DNA of 64,000 nt from Strigamia acuminata (lineage: Eukaryota > Arthropoda > Chilopoda > Geophilomorpha > Linotaeniidae). The DNA lies in contig CASHSZ010000075.1 in the NCBI GenBank assembly GCA_949358305.1, positions 1-64,000 of the forward strand, in the 5' to 3' direction. Position 1 is the stretch's first letter. The number at the start of each line of letters is the position of its first letter. Below, one piece after another: positions 10,154 to 19,072 of this stretch. The position numbers and the translations under genes were made by a program. The notes under the pieces are model-generated. The model was not told the origin of the DNA. It ran no database searches and was given only the letters and a program-made list of their open reading frames with translations.

Positions 10154-13100
10154 TTATCGTTCTCCTCTGCGGAGCGCCGGCAATACACCTCTGCATGGGC
10201 GGAGGATAACCGGTGGTACTGCCGGTGGCGGCGGTGGTAAATCCGGGGGCAGGGAGGTTGTCAGATCCGCCGGATTCTGCCGCTCATTGATGAAATATTG
10301 CGGGTGACCACCGACGGGTTCGCTGATCAGTCCCGTACGCTCATGGATCCAAATCCGGGTAGATGCAGGGAATCGGTCTGGAACGAGTCGAATCCTTCGC
10401 GACTCGGCGCTCGATCCGGGCTTCCTGTGGGCCCGTAGGATACGGCGATGGAAGACGGCGTCCATGGTAGATCGGGCCTCTCCATTTAGCCATTTGAGGA
10501 TCGACTCGCCATGATCATCGGAGTCAATGGTGCGCTGTCGCGTGAGCTCCGACATCTGAAGGAATGGATACTCCACTCCCAACCTCAAGTAAAGCTGCGC
10601 TGCTGGGGGCGGCGGAGGCGATGGAGGAAGTGGAATCTCCATGGGACTCTCCAACGGTGGCGTAGCCGGCTCTGTTGCAAGAGCGGCCAGCTCTGCCGCT
10701 GGTGGTGAAGGAGAGGGCAGCGGAGGAGTTCGTGGTCCTCGGTTGGAGCGCTTCGGAATCAATTTGGGTCGATTCGCGTACCGCTTCTCCTTCGGGAATA
10801 CCGGCTTTGGGGTCGGTATGTATGGTTGGACCGCCGCCTCTGGGGGGGCGGTCACGATGGCCTGTGGTAGGCTCGCTGCCGTTCCCGGTATCTCCGGAGC
10901 CTCCCGAATTGTTCGCAACAAGGAAGGGTGGACTCCGGGGTCCCGGTAGCGGAATGCCAACGAACGCATCTTTGAAAACTGCAGGCCTGGGTTCTCCGTA
11001 TTTCTGGCCAGGTCGAAGCGCAGCGAGGCGGGCTCAGGAGTCCATCCGGCCCATACCTGGTACAACGCCCGAGGAAGGTGAACTCCCTCACGGTCGACGA
11101 TTGTCCAGGCCGCCATAGCTTGCCGACTGTCCAAGAAGACGCCCAGGGACAACAGCTGGGCCATTACGTTCGTCACAGCCAAATTCAAGCTGCTCCGATG
11201 GCAGGGGTGAGCGCGGTCTGGATTGTCACTGAATTGTTGTGACAGTTTCCGCATCTGCTCGATTGCCCAATTGATGTGATGAGTTTGGGCGGCGTCGGCC
11301 TGTCGTATGGCCAACTCGGCATTCGCGGGGATCTCGTATTCGGCCAGATATTCCTGTAGTTCGCTGAGTGGAGGATAGGCCGCTTCACGCTGGCATCTGG
11401 CGTCCATCTCCCGCCGCGCGTACCACTCGGCGTTGCGATAAGGTCGATACACTCGTGGCGTTGGGGGTGACGGTGGACGGCCCAACCCGGGTAGGTCGTC
11501 GTATCTGACCCGTTTGGGAGTGGGATCTCCCACCGGAATCATCCGGGGAGGGGTCCACGCGGTCACGGCTGGGTTTGTACCCTCGAGGAGTGGCGGCCAT
11601 CGCAGTTGCACCTGTGGGGGCACAAGCGCGGTTGGCACAGCCGGTGTTGAGCCCGACGGCCGGTTGGCCGCGTATCCTCGGAAGGCGTTCTTCAATGCCA
11701 CGGCCAGATCCTGCTTCGTAACCGGTCCATCCTTATCCGACTCATCTTGGGACATTTGTTCCTCCGTCAATTCTCCCAAATCGATCTCCGCTTGGAGCCT
11801 GGATGGCCCAGCCGTGGGTCCGAGACTTCGGGGTTCGGATCTTTTCACGGCGGCCATCTCTCGCTCTTTCTCCAATCCTTTAGCGATCAGAGACTGTGCA
11901 CGCATCTTCTGTCGTATTTTACGCTTCCGATTCCTCCTGGTGCTGGCTGCGACGGACCTTCGTTGGACCGTCCTCTGGGGGACGTCCGTCGGAGAATCCG
12001 GTCTCTGGTGTGATGAGACGGTTCGTCGCGACGAGGACTGATCTGACGACTGTGTGGTAATCGCCATAAACAACGAGGATCTTTTCTTTCCTCGATCTCG
12101 GTGTGTCTCGGTCCTCGCAGCCCAGTGGGCGGAAGATTCGACTGTTCGCTCAGCCCGCGCGTCGTCTGGCGAGGCAGGCTCGAGCGTTACTACTCGGCGA
12201 CACTCCGAGCGCACGACAACTCGAGTTCGGGAACTGGAGCTGCTCGAGCGGCTGCGGTAGTCGCGACTTGTTGACGGGCCGGCCTCTATTGGGGAGACGG
12301 CCTGTCTTCTTTGTGCGGGTCCGCGTGGAGCGGACTCCGCCGGACGCTTCGATCTTCTGTGATGGCGGCGACTTCCCAGGATACCAGCGTGGTATAACTG
12401 CCACATCTCAGACTGCGTGGCCGTAAAATTCGCCGGTGGTATCCATCTGGGTGTCAGATGGTCTTCTTCGATGTCGCGAAGCCATCTACGGATTTCTTCG
12501 GGGGAGAAACCGTTTCTCTCGAGAACTCGGGTTACTCCGTGAGTCTCGGTGCGCTTTAAGCGTTCGATCTCGTCGTCCACTATTCTCTGGCGGGCTGCCA
12601 AGGTCGGGGCCTCGCGCCACCTGTGGGAGGTGTGCAGCTCGGCCACCGTGTCTGGGTAAGCCTCTTCCAGATACCCGGAGTAAACGGGGCTCGGCGGATC
12701 CGCATCGGGTGGGATCCGCGGCCCCACTCGCTCCCTCATCTCCTTCGTCATGCACTCGACCAGCGTTTTCGATCGCTCGAATTTTTCTTCGAGGGTCCTG
12801 GAATACATCAATCGAATTTTCCAGGCGCTGGTCTCCGCAGGATAGGCCTGCCGCAGGTAAATCGGCAGGGCTCCGCGAAAGATGTTGTTGGCGGTTGACG
12901 CCGTCGGAGGCAGGGCGTCCCACGATTCTAGCGGGTCGACCTGAATAATTTTAGATCACAAGATTAATATAATAAATCCCAGTTAACGATGGGGATCAGA
13001 AATATGCTCAAGATCGACGGTGGCAGCAACTCCTTTCTTTTGTTGCGGCCGTCGGTCTTATTTTCTTGTTTCGCAGTTCTGCGATGATCTCCGCCGTCGT

Positions 13101-13616
13101 AGCGCTGATCCAACACTACTTTTGAACTCAGGTGATCCGCTTTTAGGAAGGGGTCGCAGGCAAAACCAATCGTTAAATTTTTAATTTTACGTTAAACTTT
13201 TTTATTTTAATTCTAATCGTATTTTAATTTACTACGATGTTTAAATTTAAAAGAAAGAAAACCTTTAGTTTTGGTTTTGGTTTGCCACGACGCCATTCCG
13301 CGAACACTTCCTTTGTTCTAGTTTTTTGGCGGCCTTGACTCCGAGGTGAATCTGGGTCCACTCTCGGGTTTTTAGCCAGCCTTAAATCAACAATAAAACA
13401 GAAAGAAATATATCAGTCACAAGTCACGCTCCAATCTGGGTTGGATGCAACAGATTCAAAGAATTATGTGATTTCTCTGGGGAAATCACACTAATTTACC
13501 TGCAACGGCGGTTGTTCGTCCCAATTCTCATCTTCTTCTGCATTTACGATTAGGCCGTCGCTCTCGTCTCTCGACGATGCGCTCGGCTCTAATCGTGGGT
13601 TGCGTCGATCGGCCAT
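10154..13616 (-). CDS. Two-exon gene for a 967-residue Pro/Arg/Ser-rich protein of unknown function
   Basis: Exon 1 (13616-13500) starts at ATG in AAATGG context and encodes 39 residues rich in Asp/Glu/Arg. It ends CAG before a GTAAAT donor. Exon 2 (12940-10154) begins after TTATTCAG in phase 0 and is open for 928 codons to TAA. Joining removes an in-frame stop within the intron. The protein has an acidic N-terminus; a helical, charged region (about residues 85-215); a basic and Ser-rich tract with an RS-like run (about 228-290); a strongly basic, nuclear-localisation-like stretch (RRNRKRKIRQK, about 374-384); a helix-rich region (about 557-725); Pro-rich linkers (about 775-820); and a compact C-terminal part (about 820-935). 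No zinc knuckle, protease or RT motif was found. It could be a host nuclear protein or a gag-like ORF of a retroelement. Existence as a gene is likely; the function is unknown. It is GC-rich among AT-rich flanks. Confidence 0.7.
12941..13499 (-). other. Intron of the 967-residue gene
   Basis: Donor GTAAATTAG after codon 39; acceptor AAAATTATTCAG. The intron is AT-rich at both ends with a GC-richer middle (about 13010-13150), which could hide a short alternative exon. The 559-nt length is much longer than the 51-65-nt candidate introns on the other strand. Confidence 0.65.
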
Positions 13617-13619
13617 TTC

Positions 13620-13934
13620 AATTTAGGAAAATGAAGTTTTGTTTGAGAGGTCTTTGTTTTCTCTTTGGGGAGAAGCAAAAAACACGTCTCGTCGTGTTAA
13701 AAACAGTCGGAAACTGGGCCTATCGACGCTGAGAATTGTGGGTCTCGAACGCGTCTCGTATTTTGCGAGATCCGCCGTGCTGGCAATGACGCTACGGGGT
13801 CGACCGCGTGGTTTCATTGTCACGTGGTCGCCCGATACGTCATAACTTCTCGTCTGTTAGTGGTGACTGCGACAATTCGTTGCGAAGTTTGGACTTAGCC
13901 AAATTTTCGCGTCTTAACATGTGCAGCAGCTCTC
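13620..13934 (+). other. Divergent intergenic region and candidate first exon of a plus-strand gene
   Basis: Between the minus-strand start codon (13616) and a perfect donor at 13935. It contains TGACG/ACGTCA-type words and CACGTGG near 13775-13850, typical of a shared promoter. A short frame opens at ATG 13919 (MCSSS) and runs into the donor. The true start is not certain. Confidence 0.35.
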
Positions 13935-13999
13935 GTAAGTACATCTTTCTATTTTACAAGGCCTCCGCTCCATGTTACCACATTTTCTTTTATTTTTAG
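13935..13999 (+). other. Candidate intron of 65 nt
   Basis: CTC|GTAAGTACATC to TTTTATTTTTAG|TTC. Both ends match the arthropod consensus and the length is typical of small introns. Confidence 0.5.
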
Positions 14000-14415
14000 T
14001 TCTTCCCCACGACTTTGCCGTCCCGAATGAACGGATTATTGCTTCGTCGTGGTCGAAGGTTGATTTTCGACGTGCTCGTAGATCGTGACTCTACTTGCTC
14101 GTTCATCTCCGATGTGTTGGCATTTTTCTCATTATTAATTTTTTTATTTTCTATTTCAGAAGTACATTCTTCTGCTTCCTCCCTCTCCGAAATTGCTTGC
14201 TCCGGCTGAGTTGGAGCCTCGTCGGCTGGGAATTCGGCGTCGAAGAATTCGTCCTCGTTCTCCGCTATCCTTTTCGCGGATTGGCTTCCGCGAAATCCGC
14301 ATTTTGGGGGTGACTATTCTGGGAATTCCGGGTGGACCATACTCTTCCGAAAAATGTCCGGGGTGGTGTTGGGAGTGTCGATAGACTGTTTTGTGTCAAG
14401 GTTGCCAATTTTCAT
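14000..14415 (+). CDS. Candidate exons of a small plus-strand gene
   Basis: Exon B starts at 14000. A second acceptor (TTTTCTATTTCAG) precedes exon C at 14160; the donor between them is unclear (GTAGATC at 14078 or GTGTTGG at 14114). From 14160 the frame KYILLLPPSPK... is open for 74 codons, is Arg/Pro-rich, and stops at TAG 14382-14384. A consensus donor (CAT|GTAAGT) follows at 14416. The macrosatellite begins inside this exon at 14266, so its 3' half is copied in every macrosatellite copy. No domain is recognised. Confidence 0.35.
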
Positions 14416-14466
14416 GTAAGTATTGGAAGGTTCATTTCTGTGCATTCTCATATATTTTTTTCACAG
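14416..14466 (+). other. Candidate 51-nt intron, repeated in every macrosatellite copy
   Basis: GTAAGTATTGG to TATTTTTTTCACAG|GAG. The same intron lies at 30560-30610 and 55394-55444 without visible change. If exon C stops at 14384, this intron is in the 3' UTR. Confidence 0.5.
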
Positions 14467-14516
14467 GAGCAACGAGGCGCGATGAAGGGGGATCAAGCGA
14501 GAGTGAATAAAATAAA
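14467..14516 (+). other. Candidate last exon with overlapping poly(A) signals
   Basis: Exon D starts GAGCAACGAGG. AATAAAATAAA at 14506-14516 contains two overlapping AATAAA words, consistent with a 3' end soon after. This supports a gene 3' end captured in the repeat head. Confidence 0.4.
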
Positions 14517-15729
14517 CTCGTTTTTGTCTCAAATGCGCGTTTGCGTTTGTAAATTTGGTTGTCTTGCAACGCGGTGGCGCGTTTGAGTTTCGTGTTGCGA
14601 TACAAACACGCACGGGTGCGTATTGGAGTCGTAAACGACTTTCTGTCGCAATGCGATCGCGTATTTGACAAATTTCTGCAGATTTTTGCCAATATTTGAC
14701 AATTTTCAGACAAATTTCAATTAATTTTAGAAATTTTTGAGAGATTTCAATAAAAGTTTGAGGAATTTCTTATGCTGACGCTAAAATGCCAAAAGGAGTC
14801 TTAACTCAGAAGAGCACTTTTCCGACCACTTAGGTGTCGGAAAAGCACTTCCAAAGGTCGCAAAATGTGCTCTACGCGTTTTTTGACACTAGAACGGTCG
14901 AAAACGAGTCTAAAACTGCTAAGCTGGCGCCTGTAACTTGGCGCATTCGCTGGGTCGCTCAAAAATGAGATTCGAGCGAACCGAAACCTATGAGAGAAAC
15001 GCGCCGGCGGAAATATTCGTTTTTACCAATGAATACTTAATAAATCTTCATGGGAATTTAATCCCAATCTACTGTAGGCTTAGGAACCTTGAATACCAAA
15101 TAAAAACAAAGGAGCAAAGGCGGGAAACAAAGAACAAGGGCCCGACGCCCGTAAATCACCAAAATGGCTATCTGCCAGACACGCTAGTGGCCTTGAGCCA
15201 CTTCTAACTTCGTTTTCGAGGTTGTGGGTCTCGAAAACGACTAAACCGAGTGGTGGGAACGATTCCCGAGGTCTTTTTAGTCAATGTCGCCCAAAACCCG
15301 AATCAACAAGCTAACTTTCAACGAGAAACGAAGACTGGAGCCGAATGCGGTGATAAGCGCTCATTCCAGACTCGTGTAAGCGATCTCCGCTTAAAGCCAG
15401 TTGCTCTGAGCAGACGACGCAATCGCTTACCAAGGAAAAAGACGGGTTTATGGGCTCAAAACCCGACGAAACACTTAAACAGGATCCAGAAATTACCAAG
15501 CGAGTTGGTAAGCTAAACTAAAACTGTAAAATAAGTTGGGGACTTGGTAAAATGCGAGTCTCTCAAACTTTTGTTGCGTCCTGCTCGCAACACGCGCGAT
15601 GTACGCGCGTGGCCGCGTGTTGAACGTGCGCACTACGCGCAAGAACCGTACAAACCGAGGTAAAACGAATTAAACACATATCTAATGCAAAAACAATTAT
15701 TAAATACATCATTCTTGTTGCTGTTTGCA

Positions 15730-16873
15730 AACTTGCAAAACTTGCACCGAATTTGGGCAATTTTTTACAAATTTCAGCAGATTTTTGTCTATATTTGACA
15801 AATTTCAGCAGATTTTTGTCTATATTTGACAAATTTCAGCAGATTTCCTCAATCCTCAAACATTTGCTGATATTTCTCAAACATTTTCTAAAATTAATTG
15901 AAATCTGTCTGAAATTTGTCTTGAATGTGTCAAATATTGTCAAAAATCCGTGGAAATTTGTCAAATACTGGCAAAAATCCATGTAAATTTGTCAAAAATT
16001 GCCATAATTCGGTGCAAATTGTGTTAGATATTGGAAAAATTTATTTTAACGCTTCCAACGCGCCAGTAAATCGCGCGTGCACACGCGTGGATTTTTCGTC
16101 ATAGTTGGATGCGCGCAAACCTCACGTAACTTGCGCCAAAATTTGGCAATTTTTGACAAATTTCAGCAGATTTTTGCCAGTATTTGACAAATTTCCACTG
16201 ATTTTTGACAATATTTGACCCAACAACTGCGCCACGTTCCAGGCGCCGGTTTAGGCATTTTAGACCCGTTTTAGACCGTTTTAGATGGCGAAAACGTTCT
16301 CTCCATCATTTTCTACCCCTGGGTGAGGTTTTCAGCGTTCATGATTGATGAAAAAGCTGTTTTCTAACTAGCTGTCCCATTGCTAGTTTTGGCGTCAGGT
16401 TTTAGCAACCTTCCGATCCGACTCTGTCGTCTGCACGACCTCCAAGACCGTTTTAGGGTTAATTTGAGTCAAATAATTCATTCTGGGGGTTGTTTTGGGT
16501 TTTTTACAAGTGTGTTTTTGTAGTTTTTATTGGTTTCAAACATTGTCAATTCTTTATACAAGTGTAACTTTCATTTCTCTGTATTTTGAGAACTTTGCAT
16601 TGCAGCAAAGTTCATTTCTTGCCCCTTAATTATTGTGTAATTGTTGGTTTTCAAGCCCGTTTTTTAACAATAACTTTATTTGAAGTGCCTATTGTTTCAG
16701 GCACGTGCTTCCACGTGCCTTTTATTGTTGAGCAATTTCTTGGGCAGTTGCGCTCCTGTTGCTAGCATTGCCGCGCGTTCTCCGCGCGCGTACTCGCGTT
16801 TCGCATCACACACATTCGGATTCGATGGCCTATCGCGGCGGCACATTGTGTGGCATAGCGCGGCAGGTTGCAA
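15730..16873 (-). repeat. Truncated U unit, left arm, copy 1
   Basis: Matches the last two thirds of U (U read on the minus strand). Near the truncation it is more diverged (GTCTATATTTGAC, CTTGAATGTG) and lacks the sequence around the 27-codon micro-ORF. From about 15935 it pairs with R2 of the right arm with very few differences. Confidence 0.75.
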
Positions 16874-18561
16874 TTGCTAATGCTACGGTCGACGGCGATT
16901 CGCATGCGCTATCCGCTGCATCAAACCCCAAATACCGATCAAAAATCGCAGAAAACACTAATCCCGACCCAAAAACCGCCAAAATTACCCTCAACACACG
17001 CCAACAACCTTCCACCACTTAAATTACACCGGAAAAAAACAATTTCAAACCGAAAAATCAACAAAAAAGGCCAAAAAAATATTGCAAACAAAGAGAAAAG
17101 ATCAATTATCGAGGCAAATCCCCACCACAAAACAACGCATCGCCGGTATACACTTAAGCGTACAGTGCACAACACTACTGTTTATTTTCAATGATCCAAT
17201 AAATAAAATTTGAAACAAAGTTGAGTGGAATTGTACGTTTCTTGTATATTAAAGTTTTTATTTTGTTTGTTTACACTTAATTTTTTTTTTCCATCATAGA
17301 ATGGCGACTCGATACTTTTGTAGCTCGAATTCACTTCGTAAACGTGGTCGGTGTTCATCACGCGTCAATGCGCTCGTGCAATAGTATAGGCGCGCATACG
17401 ATTTGATGCGCGCAAAACTTGCAAAACTTGCACGGAATTTGGGCAATTTTTGACAAATTTCAGCAGATTTTTGCCTGTATTTGACAAATTTCAGAAGATT
17501 TTTGCCTATATTTGACAAATTTCAGAAGATTTCCTCAATCCTCAAACATTTGCTGAAATTTCTCATAAAATTTCTAAAATTAATTGAAATTTGTCTGAAA
17601 TTTGTCTGGAATTTGTCAAATATTGTCAAAAATCCGTGGAAATTTGTCAAATACTGGCAAAAATCCATGTAAATTTGTCAAAAATTGCCATAATTCGGTG
17701 CAAATTGTGTTAGATATTGGAAAAATTTATTTTAACGCTTCCAACGCGCCAGTAAATCGCGCGTGCACACGCATGGATTTTTTGTCATAGTTGGATGCGC
17801 GCAAACCTCACGTAACTTGCGCCAAAATTTGGCAATTTTTGACAAATTTCAGCAGATTTTTGCCAGTATTTGACAAATTTCCACTGATTTTTGACAATAT
17901 TTGACCCAACAACTGCGCCACGTTCCAGGCGCCGGTTTAGGCATTTTAGACCCGTTTTAGACCGTTTTAGATGGCGAAAACGTTCTCTCCATCATTTTCT
18001 ACCCCTGGGTGAGGTTTTCAGCGTTCATAATTGATGAAAAAGCTGTTTTCTAACTAGCTGTCCCATTGCTAGTTTTGGCGTCAGGTTTTAGCAACCTTCC
18101 GATCCGACTCTGTCGTCTGCACGACCTCCAAGACTGTTTTAGGGTTAATTTGAGTCAAATAATTCATTCTGGGTGTTGTTTTGGGTTTTTTACAAGTGTG
18201 TTTTTGTAGTTTTTATTGGTTTCAAACATTGTCAATTCTTTATACAAGTGTAACTTTCATTTCTCTGTATTTTGAGAACTTTGCATTGCAGCAAAGTTCA
18301 TTTCTTGCCCCTTAATTATTGTGTAATTGTTGGTTTTCAAGCCCGTTTTTTAACAATAACTTTATTTGAAGTGCCTATTGTTTCAGGCACGTGCTTCCAC
18401 GTGCCTTTTATTGTTGAGCAATTTCTTGGGCAGTTGCGCTCCTGTTGCTAGCATTGCCGCGCGTTCTCCGCGCGCGTACTCGCGCGTTTCGCATCACACA
18501 CATTCGGGTTCAATGGCCTATCGCGGCGGCACATTGTGTGGCATAGCGCGGCACGTTGCAA
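16874..18561 (-). repeat. Full U unit, left arm, copy 1 (1,688 bp)
   Basis: Mirror image of 21518-23205. It has two extra bases (CG in TACTCGCGCG) and private variants (CAAGACTG, GGGTGTTG, TTCATAATTG) that are all shared with its inverted partner. It ends GTTGCAA, after which the centre flank begins. Confidence 0.85.
17303..17386 (+). CDS. 27-codon micro-ORF present in every full U unit (example in copy 1), doubtful
   Basis: A T-rich tract ending CATCATAG resembles a splice acceptor and precedes AATGGCG, an ATG with A at -3 and G at +4. The frame (MATRYFCSSN...) ends at TAG. In inverted U units the same ORF is on the minus strand (for example 22776-22693). Identity between copies reflects recent amplification, so it says nothing about selection. 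It may equally be the start of an exon. Confidence 0.15.
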
Positions 18562-18682
18562 TTACGTGACGTGGCACGTTGCTGTTACGTGACGCGATAG
18601 CCAGTATTTAAGCAGGGGATTCCATCATCGTTTACACAAATGCGCATTGCAACGTGGAGGCGCATTCGAGTCCTTTTCCCAA
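18562..18682 (+). promoter_or_regulatory. Left centre flank with inward promoter-like signals, copy 1
   Basis: 121 bp between U and the hairpin array. It has two direct TTACGTGACG words (18562-18571 and 18585-18594, 23 bp apart; CRE/E-box-like) and TATTTAAG at 18605-18612. Transcription from these would enter the hairpin array. The mirror copy at 21397-21517 points the other way, also into the centre. Promoter function is inferred from motifs only. Confidence 0.4.
18605..18612 (+). promoter_or_regulatory. TATA-like box, left flank, copy 1
   Basis: TATTTAAG, 71 bp before the first hairpin stem. The same box is at 34749-34756 and 59583-59590. Confidence 0.4.
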
Positions 18683-18754
18683 GCGTTGAAAAAGGACAAA
18701 ACTCGTATTCGATTCGAAAGCGAATCGAATACGATTTTTGTCCTTTTTCAACGC
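18683..18754 (+). repeat. Array-edge long hairpin, copy 1 left
   Basis: The first array unit is flanked by inverted spacers, so the pairing extends from GCGTTGAAAAAGGACAAAA on the left to its reverse complement on the right. The stem is about 34 bp with one two-base bulge region (CT against AT) and an AAAG loop at 18717-18720. All other units have spacers in a single orientation. Confidence 0.75.
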
Positions 18755-19072
18755 AAAATTGTATTCGATTCGCTTTCGAATCGAATACGAGTTTTGCCCT
18801 TCTTCAACGCGAAATCGTATTCGACTCGCTTTCGAGTCGAATGCGAATTTTTCCCTTCTTCAACGCGAAATCGTATTCGACTCGTTTTCGAGTCGAGTAC
18901 GAGTTTTGCCCTTCTTCAACGCGAAATCGTATTCGACTCGTTTTCGAGTCGAATACGAGTTTTGCCCTTCTTCAACGCGAAATCGTATTCGACTCGTTTT
19001 CGAGTCGAGTACGAGTTTTGCCCTTCTTCAACGCGAAATCGTATTCGACTCGTTTTCGAGTCGAATACGAGA
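18683..19072 (+). repeat. 56-bp hairpin array, left, copy 1 (7 hairpins)
   Basis: Each unit has a left arm CGTATTCGACTCG, a TTTT loop, the perfect complement CGAGTCGAATACG, and a spacer of about 26 bp ending CTTCAACGCGAAAT. Hairpins 1-2 have T-A instead of C-G at stem position 9, with both arms changed. Loops are AAAG, CTTT, CTTT, then TTTT. Hairpins 4 and 6 carry GAGTACG, giving one T-G pair. Confidence 0.9.

Larger units (their letters stand above)
14266..15729 (+). repeat. Head module, copy 1
   Basis: It begins in exon C of the candidate gene. It contains several perfect hairpins: CTTTTCCGAC/GTCGGAAAAG at 14817-14845 and CGTTTTCGAG/CTCGAAAACG at 15211-15239. About 14640-14970 is a diverged relative of U in the opposite orientation to the adjacent U copies: GGCGCCTGTAACTTGGCGCA here matches the GGCGCCTGGAACGTGGCGCA of U. 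No protein gene is evident after the exon. Confidence 0.7.

Noticed and set aside
10511-12948. Plus-strand frames of up to 175 codons opposite the 967-residue gene
   Set aside because: They are antisense shadows of a GC-rich coding exon; they have no independent start context or motifs.
9350-14300. LTR retrotransposon around the 967-residue ORF
   Set aside because: I compared about 9.3-10.1 kb with 13.2-14.3 kb by eye and found no direct long terminal repeats, and there is no protease, RT or integrase frame in either direction. A decayed or distant LTR pair cannot be fully excluded.
17481-17672. Lys/Phe/Ile-rich frames of 62-77 codons repeated throughout
   Set aside because: They translate the 31-bp AT-rich minisatellite; overlapping frames on the opposite strand are equally open.
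18683-19072. CRISPR-like pattern of regular repeats and spacers
   Set aside because: Spacers are identical rather than unique, repeats are hairpins in a eukaryotic satellite, and there are no cas genes.
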